From the NCBI RefSeq assembly GCF_022879595.1, contig NZ_CP084269.1, forward strand, positions 1-64,000: 64,000 bases of DNA, in the 5' to 3' direction. A program made the translations under genes and the position numbers. The notes beneath the pieces were generated by a model that saw only the letters and a list, made by a program, of their open reading frames with translations, was not told the DNA's origin and searched no databases. Shown here piece after piece: positions 8,632-19,792 of the stretch (position 1 is the first letter of the stretch; each line of letters starts with the position of its first letter). The stretch comes from Caballeronia sp. Lep1P3 (GTDB taxonomy: Bacteria > Pseudomonadota > Gammaproteobacteria > Burkholderiales > Burkholderiaceae).

Positions 8632-10503
8632 TCATCGGTTCCATTGGCGCAAATGCGCGAGAAACTCGTCCGCGCCGACAAACCCCGCTAGTTGCGCCTC
8701 GGGCACCGGCCGGCCGTCCTTACCGTAGAAAATCAGCGCCGGCGGGCCGAACAACCCAAAGCGCTTCAGCATCGCGGCGTGTTCCGCCGTGTTGCTCGTC
8801 ACGTCGATACGCAGCAGCGTCCAGTGCGTGAATTCGTCGACTACGCTTGGATCGTTGAATCTGAAGCGTTCGAGCTCCTTGCAAGTGATGCACCAGTCGG
8901 CGTAGAAGTCGATCATCACCGGCCGGCCGTGTGCGTTCGCGAGTGCGCGGTCCAGCTCGACATTCGAGCGTATCGCTTCAAATCGCGCAGCCGCTTGTTG
9001 TCCCGCGCTCCCCGGCGCGGATGTCTGCATGATGCCGCCCAGCGGCCGCAACGGGTCGAAACGCCCCGACACAACACCCAGGAGTTCTGCAATCCCCACG
9101 ACCAGCAGCAACACCCCCAGTGCCTTGCCGACCCGCTGAATCCCAGGTGCGTCGGGCGGCAGCGGATCGATCGCGCGCAGCCTTACGCCCGCGCTCGCAA
9201 ACAATACCGCGAGCAGCGTCATGAGCAGCCAGTCAGACAGCAGCGAATAAACGAACCAGAGCGCCGCGGCCAGCAACATAAATCCGAGCGTGTTCTGCAC
9301 GGCGACCATCCATTTCCCGGCCTTCGGCAGTGCGTGTGCGCCGAACGTGCCGAACGCCAGCAGCGGCAGCCCGATGCCCATCGCCATCGCATAGAGCGCC
9401 AGCGCTCCGCCGATAACGTCGCGGCTGTTCGCGATATAGAGCAGCGCGCCCGCGAGAACCGGTGTGGAGCACGGCCCGACGATCAGCGCCGACAGCATGC
9501 CCATCACGAACACGGGCGCCGCATGTCCGCCCGGCAGCACGCTGCTCCACTCCGCGAAGCGGGTCTGCCAGCTGGCGGGTACCTGCAGCCGGAACACGCC
9601 GAACATGCCGAGCGCAAACACCACCATCAGCGCACCGAACGCGGCTAGCACCCAGGCTCGTTGCGTCAACGCGACGAGCGGCATCCCGGCGAGCGCCGCG
9701 ACGGTGCCGGCCACGGCATAGGTCAGCGCGAGCCCCTGCACGTAACCGAACGACAATCCGAAGCCACGCCACAGCGAAGCGGGTCGTGCGCCGCCGCCGA
9801 TGACGGCCGCGACAATCGGAATCAAAGGATACATGCAGACCGTCGTCGCCATCAGCAAACCGCCGAGCAGGAAGCCCGCCATCTCGAGCAGGGTGATGCC
9901 GTTTGCCGGACGCAGGTTGATCCCGAACACCGACAGCGCGGGACGGTTGTCTGCGGTGCTTGTCGGCAAAGACGCGGCTCCGAGACCATCGTCGGTCGCC
10001 GCGCGGATGACCGTTCCGTCGGCATCAATGCGAAAGTTGCGCGTCTGCGGCGGATAGCAGACGCCCGCGTCCGCGCATCCTTGGGACGTCACCGACAACG
10101 CGACGCCGCCAGCCGCAATTGCGCGAGGCAGCGTGATGCGAAGACCCAGTGGCTGGTGATACACCGTGACCATGCCGAAAGTCGGGTCGCTTTTGAGCTC
10201 GCCGGGCGGCAGCACGTCGGGCTTGACCGCTGTGCCATCCACTGCAAAGCTGAAGCGGTCTCGATAGAGGTAGTAGCCCTTGTGGGTATCGAAGTCGAGA
10301 TCGACTTGCTGCGGGCTGCTGAGCGACACGTTCAGGGGAAAGGCGCTTTCAGGTGGCAGCAGGTCGGACTCGTCGACCGCGTAGACGGCAAACGATGCAA
10401 GCGCGAACAGCATGCCAAGCAAGATGCGCAGCGTGAGCGCATGTGCCCGGCGTCCGGGTACGGGCTTCGCCGCCAAATGCAACGTATTCACGACCGACTC
10501 CAT
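8632..10503 (-). CDS. dsbD: Thiol:disulfide interchange protein DsbD
   Basis: A 623-aa inner-membrane reductant transporter. A signal peptide (to about residue 40) is followed by the periplasmic alpha domain, including a VCYPP Cys motif. About eight membrane helices form the CcdA-like core, including the PCSTPVL Cys segment. The C-terminal thioredoxin domain has C538-I-T-C541 and the cis-proline (GPPA). Reducing power passes from cytosolic thioredoxin to periplasmic substrates. Here it is the last gene of the cus operon, 63 bases after cusF, and may keep copper-ligand cysteines or cytochrome maturation reduced under copper stress. Length and domain order are normal for DsbD. Confidence 0.94.
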   Translation of the reverse strand: MESVVNTLHLAAKPVPGRRAHALTLRILLGMLFALASFAVYAVDESDLLPPESAFPLNVSLSSPQQVDLDFDTHKGYYLYRDRFSFAVDGTAVKPDVLPPGELKSDPTFGMVTVYHQPLGLRITLPRAIAAGGVALSVTSQGCADAGVCYPPQTRNFRIDADGTVIRAATDDGLGAASLPTSTADNRPALSVFGINLRPANGITLLEMAGFLLGGLLMATTVCMYPLIPIVAAVIGGGARPASLWRGFGLSFGYVQGLALTYAVAGTVAALAGMPLVALTQRAWVLAAFGALMVVFALGMFGVFRLQVPASWQTRFAEWSSVLPGGHAAPVFVMGMLSALIVGPCSTPVLAGALLYIANSRDVIGGALALYAMAMGIGLPLLAFGTFGAHALPKAGKWMVAVQNTLGFMLLAAALWFVYSLLSDWLLMTLLAVLFASAGVRLRAIDPLPPDAPGIQRVGKALGVLLLVVGIAELLGVVSGRFDPLRPLGGIMQTSAPGSAGQQAAARFEAIRSNVELDRALANAHGRPVMIDFYADWCITCKELERFRFNDPSVVDEFTHWTLLRIDVTSNTAEHAAMLKRFGLFGPPALIFYGKDGRPVPEAQLAGFVGADEFLAHLRQWNR

Positions 10504-10566
10504 TCGGGGACACCGCGCGCGGAGCCGGCCGTCGGCAGCCGGTCCCGCAAACGCGGCGTTTGTCCA

Positions 10567-10920
10567 TCAGGACGATTCTTTCACCATCTTCACGATGGTC
10601 AGGGTGCCGCCGACATTCTCGACGCGCACCTTTACCTTGTCGCCTTCGTGGGCCTGCTTGACCATCGCTGCGTCCTTCGCCTTGTAGGCCATCGTCATTG
10701 CCGCCATGCCGATATTGGCGAATTCACCGTGCTTGAGCGTGATCATGCCGGTCGAGGCATCGACTTTTTTCACTTCCGCGTCGGTGAGTGCGGCATTGGA
10801 CGACGACGCGGACGGCTTCATCGACATATTCTTTCCGGACATGTCGTCGCCAGCGAACGCTGACGTTGCAAAGGCGCCGATCGCATAGATCGCGGCAGTC
10901 ACGACAAGAAACTTCCTCAT
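10567..10920 (-). CDS. cusF: CusF-type periplasmic copper-binding protein (Trp replaced by Met)
   Basis: A 117-aa secreted protein (signal peptide to about residue 23, ...SAFA) with one CusF beta-barrel domain. The copper-site pattern is LKHG followed by M-A-A-M-T-M. His and the two Met ligands of E. coli CusF are kept, but the capping Trp three residues before the first of those Met is replaced by Met. Its start overlaps the stop of cusA (ATGA, 10917-10920). In the Cus system such proteins hand Cu(I)/Ag(I) to the CusB-CusA pump. An identical substitution occurs in the second free CusF at 26996, while the domain fused to CusB keeps Trp. Confidence 0.9.
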   Translation of the reverse strand: MRKFLVVTAAIYAIGAFATSAFAGDDMSGKNMSMKPSASSSNAALTDAEVKKVDASTGMITLKHGEFANIGMAAMTMAYKAKDAAMVKQAHEGDKVKVRVENVGGTLTIVKMVKESS

Positions 10921-13900
10921 TGAACTTCTCCAGTTTGTGTTGAAGGCACATTCGTGCCAGAAGGGACTGCTTGGGAAGTCCGCTCCGGGTTGCGCTTGCG
11001 CGCACGACGACGCTGCAGCAGGAACCAGGCGGCGGGAATGACGAACATCGACAGCAGCGGCGCGGTAACCATGCCGCCCACCATCGGCGCGGCAATGCGC
11101 TGCATCACTTCAGAACCTGCGCCATGCCCGACCATGATCGGCACGAGACCGGACAGCACGACGGCAACCGTCATTGCCTTGGGCCGCACGCGCAGCACGG
11201 CGCCTTCGCGGATCGCGTCGGCTAAGACTGTTTCCGTCAACGGCTCGCCGGCTTCTAGCCGATCATTCAGCGCGCCTTTCAAGTACAGCAGCATCACGAC
11301 GCCGAATTCGGCCGCGACGCCCGCGAGCGCGATGAAGCCGACCGATGTCGCGACCGACACCGCATGACCCAGAATCCAGATGAACCAGAGGCCGCCGACC
11401 AGCGCGAACGGTACGGTCGACATCAGCAGCAGCGCGTCCGCCGACGAGTTGAACGTCAGGAACAGCAACACGAAGATCACGACAAGCGTGACCGGGATGA
11501 CCGTGCGCAGCTTCGCCGCCGCCCGCTCCAGGTACTCGAACTGCCCGGACCACGCGATCGAATAGCCGGGCGGCAGCTTGACCTGCTGTGCGACAGCTTT
11601 TTGCATCGCCTGCACCGCCGACTGAAGATCGGTATTGCGGATGTCGACGTACACGTAACCGGAGAGTCGCGCGTTTTCGCTGCGGATCATCGGCGGCCCG
11701 TCGGCGATCGTGATGTGCGCGACGTCGCCCAACTGAATTTGCGCGCCGCGCTCCGTCACGATCGGCAGCTGCCGCAGCTTTTCGAGCGAATCGCGGACCT
11801 CGCGCGGATAGCGGATGTTGATCGGGAAGCGCTCACGCCCAGCAATCACCTCGCCGACGTTCTCGCCGCCCACCGCTGACGATACGACCGACTGAACATC
11901 CATCACCGACAGGCCATACCGGGCGGCAGCGAGCCGGTCGATGTCGACGTCGATATAGCGACCGCCATTCAGCCGCTCCGCCAGCGCAGACGTCACCCCC
12001 GACACGTGCTTCACCGCCGCTTCGACCTGCGTCGCGATCGCGTCGATCTGGGTCAGCTCAGGACCGGAAATCTTGACCCCAACCGGCGTCTTGATTCCCG
12101 TGGAGAGCATGTCGAGACGGTTGCGGATCGGCGGCACCCAGACGTTCGACAGACCTGGCACCTTGACTGTCCGGTCGAGCTCGTCGACGAGCTTCTCCGG
12201 CGTCATGCCAGGCCGCCACTGGCTGCGCGGCTTGAACTGGATCGTGGTCTCGAACATCTCGAGTGGTGCGGGATCGGTTGCCGAATCGGCGCGGCCCGAC
12301 TTGCCAAACACCGTTGCCACTTCCGGCACCGTCTTGATGAGCCGGTCGGTCTGTTGCAGCAGCTCCGATGCCTTTTCGGCCGAGATACCGGGAAGCGCCG
12401 TCGGCATGTACAGCAGGTCGCCTTCGTCGAGCGGCGGCAGAAATTCGCTACCCAGGCGCGATACCGGAATCGCGGTCAGGATGAGCGCGACGACCGCAAG
12501 GCCGATCGTGAACCACGGGCGCCGCAGCGTCGCCTCGAGCAGTGGTCGATATAGCCGGATCAGCACGCGGTTGATCGGGTTCGCGTTCTCATGCGGAATG
12601 CGTCCACGAATCAGATACCCCATCAACACCGGCACCAACGTCACCGACAGCCCCGCCGCAGCGGCGATCGTGTAGGTCTTCGTGAACGCGAGCGGGGAGA
12701 ATAGCTTGCCCTCCTGTCCTTCCAGCGAGAAGACCGGGATGAATGACAACGTGATGATGAGCAGCGAGAAGAACAGCGCCGGGCCGACTTCGGCCGCAGA
12801 CGTGGCAATCAGCTCCCAACGTTGCGCGATGGTGATCGGCCTGCCCGGATTTTCGTGCTGGTACGCCTCCAGGTGTTTGTGCGCGTTCTCGATCATCACG
12901 ATGGCCGCGTCGATCATCGCGCCGATCGCGATCGCGATGCCGCCGAGCGACATCAGGTTCGCATTGACACCCTGATAGCGCATCACGATAAAGGCGGCCA
13001 GCACGCCCAGCGGCAGCGACAGGATCGCGACGAACGCGCTGCGCAGGTGGAACAAGAACACCGCGCAGACAAGCCCGACGACGATGAATTCCTCGATAAG
13101 CTTGTCCTTCAGGTTGTCCACCGCGCGTTCGATCAGTTGCGAGCGGTCGTAGGTCGTGACCACTTGGACGCCGGGCGGCAGCGAGCGCTTGAGGTCGGCA
13201 AGCTTCGTCTTGACCGCGTCGATCGTCGTGAGTGCGTTCTTGCCCGAGCGCATCACGATCACACCCCCGGCGACCTCGCCCTCGCCATTTAGTTCGGCGA
13301 TGCCGCGTCGCATCTCCGGGCCGATCTGGATGCGCGCGACGTCGCCAAGCAGCACGGGCGTACCTGCTTCATTCGTGCGCAGCACGACGTTTCGGAAGTC
13401 ATCGAGCGAGCGCAAATAGCCGGACGAGCGCACCATGTATTCCGACTCGGCAAGTTCGACGACCGAGCCGCCCGATTCCTGATTCGCTTTGCCGAGCGCA
13501 TCGGCGACCATCGACTGCGAGATGCCGTACGCGCGCAGCTTGTCGGGGTCGAGCACGACCTGATACTGGCGCACCATGCCGCCAATGCTCGCGACTTCCG
13601 ACACATCCGGCACCGCCTTCAGCTCGAACTTAAGGAACCAGTCGTTGAGCGCGCGCAGCTGTCCGAGATCGTGCTGGCCAGTTCGGTCGACCAGCGCGTA
13701 CTCGTAGACCCAGCCGACGCCCGTCGCATCGGGGCCGAGCGAAACCGTCGCGCCTTGCGGCAGACGGCTCTGTACCTGATTCAGGTATTCGAGCACGCGC
13801 GAGCGCGCCCAATATTGGTCAGTCTTGTCGTCAAACAGCACGTAGACAAACGCATCCCCGAACGACGAGTACGCGCGGATCGTCTTCGCGCCTGGCACGC

Positions 13901-14123
13901 CGAGCAGCGTCGTCGTGAGGGGATACGTGACCTGATCCTCGATGACCTGCGGTGCCTTGCCCGGATACGACGCCTTGATGATGACTTGTGTGTCCGACAG
14001 ATCCGGCAGCGCGTCAAGCGGCGTTTCCTTAAGCGAATAGACGCCCCACGCCGCGACGAGCGCGGTCACGAGCAGCACCATGAACCGGTTGCGAATGGAC
14101 CAGCGGATGAGGTGCGCGATCAT
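10917..14123 (-). CDS. cusA: Heavy-metal RND efflux pump, Cu/Ag type
   Basis: A 1068-aa inner-membrane RND transporter of the HME family. The first helix (residues 10-30) is followed by a large periplasmic loop beginning with the [12 protein letters not shown] region. The central membrane block contains [24 protein letters not shown] sequence with the charged residue characteristic of the proton relay. A second periplasmic loop contains several Met that could carry Cu(I). The C-terminal helix bundle ends near residue 1040, followed by an Arg-rich tail. Length is normal (CusA is about 1047 aa). It overlaps cusB upstream (ATGA at 14120-14123) and cusF downstream. The neighbours CusF and CusB with a CusF domain favour copper/silver over zinc/cobalt. 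Confidence 0.95.
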   Translation of the reverse strand: MIAHLIRWSIRNRFMVLLVTALVAAWGVYSLKETPLDALPDLSDTQVIIKASYPGKAPQVIEDQVTYPLTTTLLGVPGAKTIRAYSSFGDAFVYVLFDDKTDQYWARSRVLEYLNQVQSRLPQGATVSLGPDATGVGWVYEYALVDRTGQHDLGQLRALNDWFLKFELKAVPDVSEVASIGGMVRQYQVVLDPDKLRAYGISQSMVADALGKANQESGGSVVELAESEYMVRSSGYLRSLDDFRNVVLRTNEAGTPVLLGDVARIQIGPEMRRGIAELNGEGEVAGGVIVMRSGKNALTTIDAVKTKLADLKRSLPPGVQVVTTYDRSQLIERAVDNLKDKLIEEFIVVGLVCAVFLFHLRSAFVAILSLPLGVLAAFIVMRYQGVNANLMSLGGIAIAIGAMIDAAIVMIENAHKHLEAYQHENPGRPITIAQRWELIATSAAEVGPALFFSLLIITLSFIPVFSLEGQEGKLFSPLAFTKTYTIAAAAGLSVTLVPVLMGYLIRGRIPHENANPINRVLIRLYRPLLEATLRRPWFTIGLAVVALILTAIPVSRLGSEFLPPLDEGDLLYMPTALPGISAEKASELLQQTDRLIKTVPEVATVFGKSGRADSATDPAPLEMFETTIQFKPRSQWRPGMTPEKLVDELDRTVKVPGLSNVWVPPIRNRLDMLSTGIKTPVGVKISGPELTQIDAIATQVEAAVKHVSGVTSALAERLNGGRYIDVDIDRLAAARYGLSVMDVQSVVSSAVGGENVGEVIAGRERFPINIRYPREVRDSLEKLRQLPIVTERGAQIQLGDVAHITIADGPPMIRSENARLSGYVYVDIRNTDLQSAVQAMQKAVAQQVKLPPGYSIAWSGQFEYLERAAAKLRTVIPVTLVVIFVLLFLTFNSSADALLLMSTVPFALVGGLWFIWILGHAVSVATSVGFIALAGVAAEFGVVMLLYLKGALNDRLEAGEPLTETVLADAIREGAVLRVRPKAMTVAVVLSGLVPIMVGHGAGSEVMQRIAAPMVGGMVTAPLLSMFVIPAAWFLLQRRRARKRNPERTSQAVPSGTNVPSTQTGEVQ

Positions 14124-15655
14124 TGGGCGGCTCCCACCGGTTCGACCTTCGTCAGCTGATAGCCGTCATCCGTCTGCCTGAAGACGAAGTGCACCGTCTG
14201 TCCGACCTTCACGTTCTGGAAGGAGCCGGGCGTTGGTTTGTTGAACGTCATCGTCATCGCGCCCCAGCCGAGCGCTGGAACCGGCTGATGGGAGAACGTC
14301 ATGTCCTCGGGGGTCACCTTCTCGACCTTGCCGGTGGTCTCGTAGGTTGGCGCAGCAGGGGCAGGCGCAGACGCCGCTGTGGCCGCACTCGCACCCATGC
14401 CGCTTTCCAGCCGCGGCAGAATAGACTTCAGGCTCGCCTCGGAATCGATCAGAAACTGGCCGGACGCGACCACGGTGTCGCCCTCGTTCAACCCTTTCAG
14501 TACTTCGGTTTCGTTGCCGACATCGTTACCGACCGTGACCGATGCGGGCTGCAGGCGGCCGTCGCGGTTCTTCACGATGACAACCGAGCGTTTGCCGGTC
14601 GTGATGACCGCTTCGGATGGCACGAGCAGTCGTGACACGGCTTTTTGCCCACCAACGCGCACGCGCATCAGCATGCCCGGCGTGAGTTTGAGCGCGCCGT
14701 TGTCGATCTCCAGCCGCGCCTGCAGCGTGCGGCTACTGGTACTGATACCCGGCAGAATCTCGCGGATGTGACCAGTGAAATGCTGCGTGGGGTCGCCCGA
14801 GAACGTTGCGTCGACCGTCATGCCGGGGCGCGCATCGAGCGCGAGCGCTTCTGGAATCTCGACGATCAGCCAGAGCTTCGAGAGGCCCGAGATTTTCGCG
14901 AGCGTCTGCCCCGGCGTGACCATCGCGCCATCCCGGACATTCAGTTCGCTGACGACACCTGCTTCGGGCGATGTCAGCACGATGTGGGTCTGCGCCTTCC
15001 CAGTGCGATCGAGTGCCGCGATCATCCCGTCTGGAATCGACAGCGCGCGCATCCGCGCTCGCGCGGCGTCGAGCAGGTTCGCGTCCATGCCGCCGCGCTT
15101 GAGCGCCAGGTATTCCTCCTGAGGCGCGAGCCAATCGGGCACGAACAGCGACGCGATCGGCGCCCCCTTCGCGACGCGTTGCATCGGCGCACTCGCGTAA
15201 AGACGGTCGATATAGCCGGTGACGCGCGACTGGATGACGTCGGTGCGGGATTCGTCGAACTGCGTCGTGCCGACCGCGTCGAATCCGCCGGTCGTTGCTT
15301 GGCGACGCACGGTCGCATACCGAATGCCGAGGTTCTGTTGCAGGCCCGGGTCGATCTTGACGCCCGACGAGCCGCCGCCTTCGTCTCCGTACACGGGTTC
15401 GAGTTGCATGTTCATGAACGGCGATTTGCCCGGTTTGTCGAAGTGCTGATTCGGCACCATCGGGTCATGCCAGTACAGCACTTTCCGACCGCTCTTCGGG
15501 TCAGTCTTGTCGCCGATCGCAGACGTCGCGGTGGCAGTCACGCCAGTCGACGCGGTGCCGGTTGCGCGATGCGCGCCCACCAGATAGCCGGCGCCGACGA
15601 GGGTCGCGCCCCCCAATAGCCACACCACCGCGCGCGCGAATCGTGTCTTCGTCAT
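14120..15655 (-). CDS. cusB: RND membrane-fusion protein CusB with fused CusF domain
   Basis: A 511-aa periplasmic adaptor linking CusA to the outer-membrane channel. The N-terminal anchor/signal is followed by a heavy-metal-binding motif (YWHDPM...PGKSPFMNM), then barrel-sandwich/lipoyl and helical hairpin domains. The last 75 residues are an additional CusF-like domain: [16 protein letters not shown] shows the His, Trp and two Met ligands in CusF order, joined by an Ala/Pro linker (about residues 415-435). The fusion should tether a copper chaperone to the pump. It starts 7 bases after the cusC stop and overlaps cusA. Confidence 0.94.
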   Translation of the reverse strand: MTKTRFARAVVWLLGGATLVGAGYLVGAHRATGTASTGVTATATSAIGDKTDPKSGRKVLYWHDPMVPNQHFDKPGKSPFMNMQLEPVYGDEGGGSSGVKIDPGLQQNLGIRYATVRRQATTGGFDAVGTTQFDESRTDVIQSRVTGYIDRLYASAPMQRVAKGAPIASLFVPDWLAPQEEYLALKRGGMDANLLDAARARMRALSIPDGMIAALDRTGKAQTHIVLTSPEAGVVSELNVRDGAMVTPGQTLAKISGLSKLWLIVEIPEALALDARPGMTVDATFSGDPTQHFTGHIREILPGISTSSRTLQARLEIDNGALKLTPGMLMRVRVGGQKAVSRLLVPSEAVITTGKRSVVIVKNRDGRLQPASVTVGNDVGNETEVLKGLNEGDTVVASGQFLIDSEASLKSILPRLESGMGASAATAASAPAPAAPTYETTGKVEKVTPEDMTFSHQPVPALGWGAMTMTFNKPTPGSFQNVKVGQTVHFVFRQTDDGYQLTKVEPVGAAQ

Positions 15656-15662
15656 GGTGTCC

Positions 15663-16955
15663 TCATTGCGTGGTGGTCATCGTGGACGGCACGACCTGAT
15701 ATTCGAGTTGCGCCCAGGTTTGCGACACCTCTCGCCTGAGGTCGAGCACCTGCAACTGGGCTTCCAGTTGGGCGCGACGAGCGGCGAATGTGTCGGCGAG
15801 CGGGCCGGTTCCGGAGCGGTAAGCCGCGTTGGCGAGCCGCACGCGCTGATCGGCAGCGGGCAGCAACGATTGGGTCAGACCGGTGATCCGCTCGCGGCCG
15901 CTCGCCAGCGTCGTGGACTGGGTGCGGATATCTGCCTGCACCTGCCGGAGCGTGTCCTCGTACGTCAGGCGCGCTTTCGTGGCGAGTTCCGCTTTTTGTG
16001 CAACGTCGCGGTCCTGAACGTTCTTCCGGTTCAGCGGCAGCGGGATGGTGACGCCGACCGACACCATGTTCGAATACGCCCCGCCGCGTTGCTGGTACGC
16101 GATTGACCACGTCCAGTTTGGACTGCGCTCGCTGCTGGCGACGGCCGTATCCGCCTCGGCCACCGCGATGTCGTCGGATGCGGCGATGAGTGCGGGCTGT
16201 GAAAAGCGCAACTCATCCGGCGGCAGCAAGGATACGAAGGATTCAGGCGCGGGGGGCTCTCCGGTGACATCCGACACCGGTACGGCCGTCCAGCGCGACA
16301 GGCCGATCAGCGCGGTCTGGTAAGTCTGCTGCGCCTTGAGCACCTGGTCCTGTGTCTGAGCCAACATGGCCTGGGCCTGAACCGCGTCGGCGGCGCCAAC
16401 CTTCGCGCCGCGATAGGAGGCCTTCGTAGCAGCCAGCTCGTGGTGCATGTGGTCGAGCAAAGCCTGCTGCAGCGCCAGCGCCTGCTTCGCGTAGACGGCG
16501 TTCAGCCACGCGGCTGCCGTCTGCTGACGGACGTTGGCAAGCTGCATCAGGTAGCCGGCCCGCTCGCGTCCGACCGTTTCGTCGGCCAATGCCGAACGCA
16601 ACTGCCGCTTCGTGCCGGACACCCACTCCTGCTGGATGCCGACGCGGCGCATCGTCATGAAATCCTGGCCGATGGTGAAGCCCTGCGAGCCATTGATCGG
16701 CAGGTTGTCGATGCCCGCCGCGAGCATCGGGTCGGGCAGTTGGCCGGCCTTGACGGCCGCCTCCGAACTGGCACGAACCGAGGCCTGCGCCGCTTGCATC
16801 GATGCGGACTGATCGGTCGCCGACTGGAGCGCGGCGTCGAGTGTGAAGGGCGCTTGCTGGGCGTGGACAACGCCCGCAAACAGAAGCGCGGCAACAAGCG
16901 AAGGCGCGCACAGGGGAGCACGCCGAACCTGCGGCGTGCCAAAAGTGAATGGCAT
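15663..16955 (-). CDS. cusC: TolC-family outer-membrane channel of the Cus pump
   Basis: A 430-aa outer-membrane efflux protein. The signal peptide ends near AQQAPF. Two repeats of long amphipathic Ala/Gln-rich helices with beta segments are typical of TolC-like channels. No lipobox Cys is seen, unlike the second channel at 24138. It is the first structural gene of the minus-strand cusCBAF-dsbD unit, with only 7 bases to cusB. A small secreted RPP-tail protein gene lies 92 bases upstream on the same strand and may be the true operon leader. Confidence 0.92.
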   Translation of the reverse strand: MPFTFGTPQVRRAPLCAPSLVAALLFAGVVHAQQAPFTLDAALQSATDQSASMQAAQASVRASSEAAVKAGQLPDPMLAAGIDNLPINGSQGFTIGQDFMTMRRVGIQQEWVSGTKRQLRSALADETVGRERAGYLMQLANVRQQTAAAWLNAVYAKQALALQQALLDHMHHELAATKASYRGAKVGAADAVQAQAMLAQTQDQVLKAQQTYQTALIGLSRWTAVPVSDVTGEPPAPESFVSLLPPDELRFSQPALIAASDDIAVAEADTAVASSERSPNWTWSIAYQQRGGAYSNMVSVGVTIPLPLNRKNVQDRDVAQKAELATKARLTYEDTLRQVQADIRTQSTTLASGRERITGLTQSLLPAADQRVRLANAAYRSGTGPLADTFAARRAQLEAQLQVLDLRREVSQTWAQLEYQVVPSTMTTTQ

Positions 16956-17047
16956 GTTCTAACCCCAACGGCGGAATCCCATAGGAATTCCACGTCCTGG
17001 CACAGGACGAATCTCACCGCGATGGCGGTGAACCTGTCAGCTCGGGA

Positions 17048-17404
17048 TCAGATGAGACGCGGAGGTCGCCAAAACCCGTTCGGGTCGCGGTCCGGGAGGG
17101 AGTCGGCGTAGTGGAAGACAACGGGACTGACAAGCGACGCCGGGCGACTGACGCTCGTCTGCACAGCCGGATGGTAGAGACTGCCAAACTGGCACTGGGC
17201 GGTGATCTTGCAGAACATGCCCTTCGCCTTGGACTTGTCGACCGATGGCGATTTCATCGCGTCGCAGCTGGACATGTCGGCGTCCCCGTCTGCGGGCATC
17301 GTTTGCTGCATCGGACAATCGCCCGCCAAGCCGGTCGCTGCCAGCCCGGTCAGGGGAAGCATCGCGCAAAGCAGCAGAAGGAGGATGGTCCGAAGAATCT
17401 TCAT
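17048..17404 (-). CDS. Small secreted Cys protein with RPP tail, leader gene of cus operon
   Basis: A 118-aa protein with a clear signal peptide (MKILRTI then Leu-rich core, cut near GLA). The mature region has Cys in DCPM, SCDAM and FCKITAQC contexts, and the C-terminus reads GFWRPPRLI. Position directly upstream of cusC on the same strand suggests cotranscription and a role in the Cus system. It shares only size, secretion, Cys content and the RPP ending with the proteins at 3811, 4968 and 23348, so homology is suspected rather than shown. Function is unknown. Confidence 0.7.
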   Translation of the reverse strand: MKILRTILLLLLCAMLPLTGLAATGLAGDCPMQQTMPADGDADMSSCDAMKSPSVDKSKAKGMFCKITAQCQFGSLYHPAVQTSVSRPASLVSPVVFHYADSLPDRDPNGFWRPPRLI

Positions 17405-17534
17405 GGCGACAATTATATGCGGGTTGGTCCGCGGTGCCCGGGCCCCGGGGGCTGACAGCAGGAACGCTTGATCGGCAGTCGCCGCCGGTCAATCGCGTCG
17501 CAGGACGTGTCCCTTCGTCGCCCTATATCAACGG

Positions 17535-18767
17535 CTACCGCGATCCGCGCTCAGTCGTCACGCTCGTCGACTCTTGCGACGCCTTTCCGAGAAATCGTGT
17601 GCGCAGCAGCGAGCGAATGGGTACGAGGAGCCGTTCCTGAAAGTACATGGCCGCCACGACAGTGACCACAAGATAGACCGGGTACGTTGCCATACTTGGA
17701 ACGACGTGTTTCGACGCGGAAATGCATGCCGCAAAGTTGGACATACACCACAACGGCGACTCGCCTATCGACAAGAGCTTCAGCGCCTTCATCATAAGTA
17801 GGAAGACCGGCACATGAATAGCGAAAATGGAGAGCGCTGAATTGCCCAGCCGGACGCAGATGGTCTCAAAGCGTGAAGGAATCGCCACGTTAGTGCAAGC
17901 GATCACCAGCAATAGCTCCGCCGGCATCAGTCCGCCGTTGTGAATGATGTAGCGCGGATAGAGTTCTCCCTGAGACTCCAACCATGCCCCAGCGACAAAC
18001 GAGCCGGTGATGAAAATCAGCGCAACGCAGACTCTGCGCCAATGATTGCACACGTGAGCAAACTGCGATTGCCGGTACATACCGAAAAGCAGAATACCGG
18101 CGAGGAACTCGGGCAGCCGCATGACGGGGTTACGCGTTATTACGCCAACGGCAGCCGGCCCATACCAATGCATCGATGTCGCGACGACAGGCGGGATGAG
18201 GTATAGCACCCAGACGACGACTAGGAGCCGCTCCTTATGCCGAGCCCGCAGAAGTCGAGGGGCAACGACGGGAAATGCGATGTAGAAGAACAGTAGCGTA
18301 GACAGCGACCACGATGCCGGGTTGATTGATGCATACAAGGGATTCCAGACTTGAAGCAAGAGGACATTCAGCACGAAATTGATTGCTGCCTCTGCATTCC
18401 CCAGCGTTACGACAGAGTCCCCGTCGTCCAGCGACATAAGCGAGAACGTGCCCAGCGTCCTCGTTCCGGCCGCTGAGACAACGAGGAGCATAGCTAGCGA
18501 GACAAGATGCACCGGATAAAGGTTCGATAGACGCTTGACGAAGAAACCGCGCGCCCCCCCTCGCAACTCAACCGTACGTCCAAAGTACACGTGAGAGAGG
18601 ATGAACCCGGACAAAATAAAAAACGTACTCGTGGCGAAACCGCCAAGGTTGGTGAGGTCTATCAGCGGCAGGTCTACATTCTGCGGGTATTCGCGGATTG
18701 TATGGAAAACCGTCAGATAGACCGCAAGGCAAAATCGAAGGAGGTCCAAGCCGACAAACTTTTTCAT
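17535..18767 (-). CDS. Acyltransferase-3 family membrane protein (OafA-like)
   Basis: A 410-aa integral membrane protein from the ATG at 18767, which follows GAGGAAACC; the reading frame extends further upstream but that text is not protein-like. The N-terminus (GLDLLRFCLAVYLTVFH) with R and H in the first helix, and the GFILSHVYFGR motif, are hallmarks of family-3 acyltransferases that O-acylate polysaccharides or lipids. About ten hydrophobic helices follow. It has no obvious link to copper, and its codon use looks less GC-biased than its neighbours, so it may have arrived separately. The target polymer cannot be told. Confidence 0.87.
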   Translation of the reverse strand: MKKFVGLDLLRFCLAVYLTVFHTIREYPQNVDLPLIDLTNLGGFATSTFFILSGFILSHVYFGRTVELRGGARGFFVKRLSNLYPVHLVSLAMLLVVSAAGTRTLGTFSLMSLDDGDSVVTLGNAEAAINFVLNVLLLQVWNPLYASINPASWSLSTLLFFYIAFPVVAPRLLRARHKERLLVVVWVLYLIPPVVATSMHWYGPAAVGVITRNPVMRLPEFLAGILLFGMYRQSQFAHVCNHWRRVCVALIFITGSFVAGAWLESQGELYPRYIIHNGGLMPAELLLVIACTNVAIPSRFETICVRLGNSALSIFAIHVPVFLLMMKALKLLSIGESPLWCMSNFAACISASKHVVPSMATYPVYLVVTVVAAMYFQERLLVPIRSLLRTRFLGKASQESTSVTTERGSR

Positions 18768-19227
18768 TAGGTTTCCTCGAGCATTGGTCACGGCATCAAG
18801 TGGCGGCATCAGGCACCGAGAACCGGCCGCGACGAACCGCAACAGTGACTGCTATGCACTAACCGGAAAACGTTGCTTCGACGGCACATAAAATATTTAT
18901 AAGGACGCCACGAGACTGGAACGATAGGTTGGCGAGCAGATAGGATGTCGACGCTCGAGTGCACGAACACCCCGGTGCCTGCAGACAGACGGACTTGGGT
19001 CGAAGCAGACACGCCTACAAACCTGACGGCCGCTGTATGCCGCCGGTGAAGAGAACGTCAACGGCGCGATGACCATTGTGAAAGCGCAAAAACAATCTTG
19101 ACGAGTCGGTGTCGCGTGCTCCGCAGCCCGACCACGAGCGTTCGGGCTGCGCCGCCGACGACGTCGGAAGGGGCCTCGACGACAAAGTCGGCCACCGCGT
19201 TGGCCTCGTCGCAGCGCAACTCGCGCC
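18768..19227. other. Intergenic stretch without a gene
   Basis: About 460 bases between the acyltransferase and the DUF305 gene. It includes an AT-rich patch near 18888-18900 that could hold a promoter for the acyltransferase gene. Beyond that I see no coding, repeat or RNA signal. Confidence 0.5.
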
Positions 19228-19650
19228 TCACTTGCTGCCGTGTTCGGACTGCCAACGCTTCATGGTGGCAATCTCCTGGCGCTGCGCTTTCACTATGTCG
19301 CCGGCGAGTTTCCGCAGTTTAGGGTCCCTACCGTACTTCAGTTCCACTTTGGCCATATCGATGGCGCCTTGGTGATGCGGAATCATGCGCGCAACGAAAT
19401 CTTTATCGGCATCCCCGGTAGAGGTGTGCGATTCCATACGTTCCATCATCTTCTTGTCTGCCGCTTCGAACCCCTTGCCGGCCGCCCCGAACCCCTTGCC
19501 GGCCGCCCCCGTCGGTTGGCCGTCGGAGTGGCTCATGTGCATGCCGGGCATAGAAGAAGCACCTTCCTGAGCGTGCGCCATGCCAATCGTCAAGGCGATT
19601 ACGGCCGTGGCACTGAGGGCGACGCGTCTAGTAAATCTGCGCTTTTTCAT
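19228..19650 (-). CDS. DUF305 family secreted protein
   Basis: A 140-aa protein starting at 19650 behind GGAGACAG; an in-frame ATG four codons earlier is less well placed. A signal peptide (KKRRFTRR, hydrophobic core, ending MAHA) is followed by a Met/His-rich linker and then a short tandem repeat (GKGFGAAGKGFEAADKK) encoded by near-identical DNA. The C-terminal DUF305 domain contains MIPHHQGAIDMAK and ends near the C-terminus. DUF305 proteins are often found in copper-resistance operons and may bind metal through the HH motif. It is the last gene of the minus-strand regulator-sensor-chaperone-propeller group, 142 bases after the propeller gene. Confidence 0.88.
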   Translation of the reverse strand: MKKRRFTRRVALSATAVIALTIGMAHAQEGASSMPGMHMSHSDGQPTGAAGKGFGAAGKGFEAADKKMMERMESHTSTGDADKDFVARMIPHHQGAIDMAKVELKYGRDPKLRKLAGDIVKAQRQEIATMKRWQSEHGSK

Positions 19651-19792
19651 CTCTGTCTCCATATTGCAAAACACGGCGCCCATAATGGGGCGCCAACATC
19701 CGGCTGGTGTCCGCGACAGCCGCGACCGGTAAGTGATATTGGAAGCGTTTGATTTCACCCCACCTCACCGACAGCGAACCGTTCCGACACGT

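Noticed and set aside
8692..10863. Long plus-strand open frames opposite dsbD
   Set aside because: They are Arg/His/Gln-rich antisense translations of a confident gene on the other strand.
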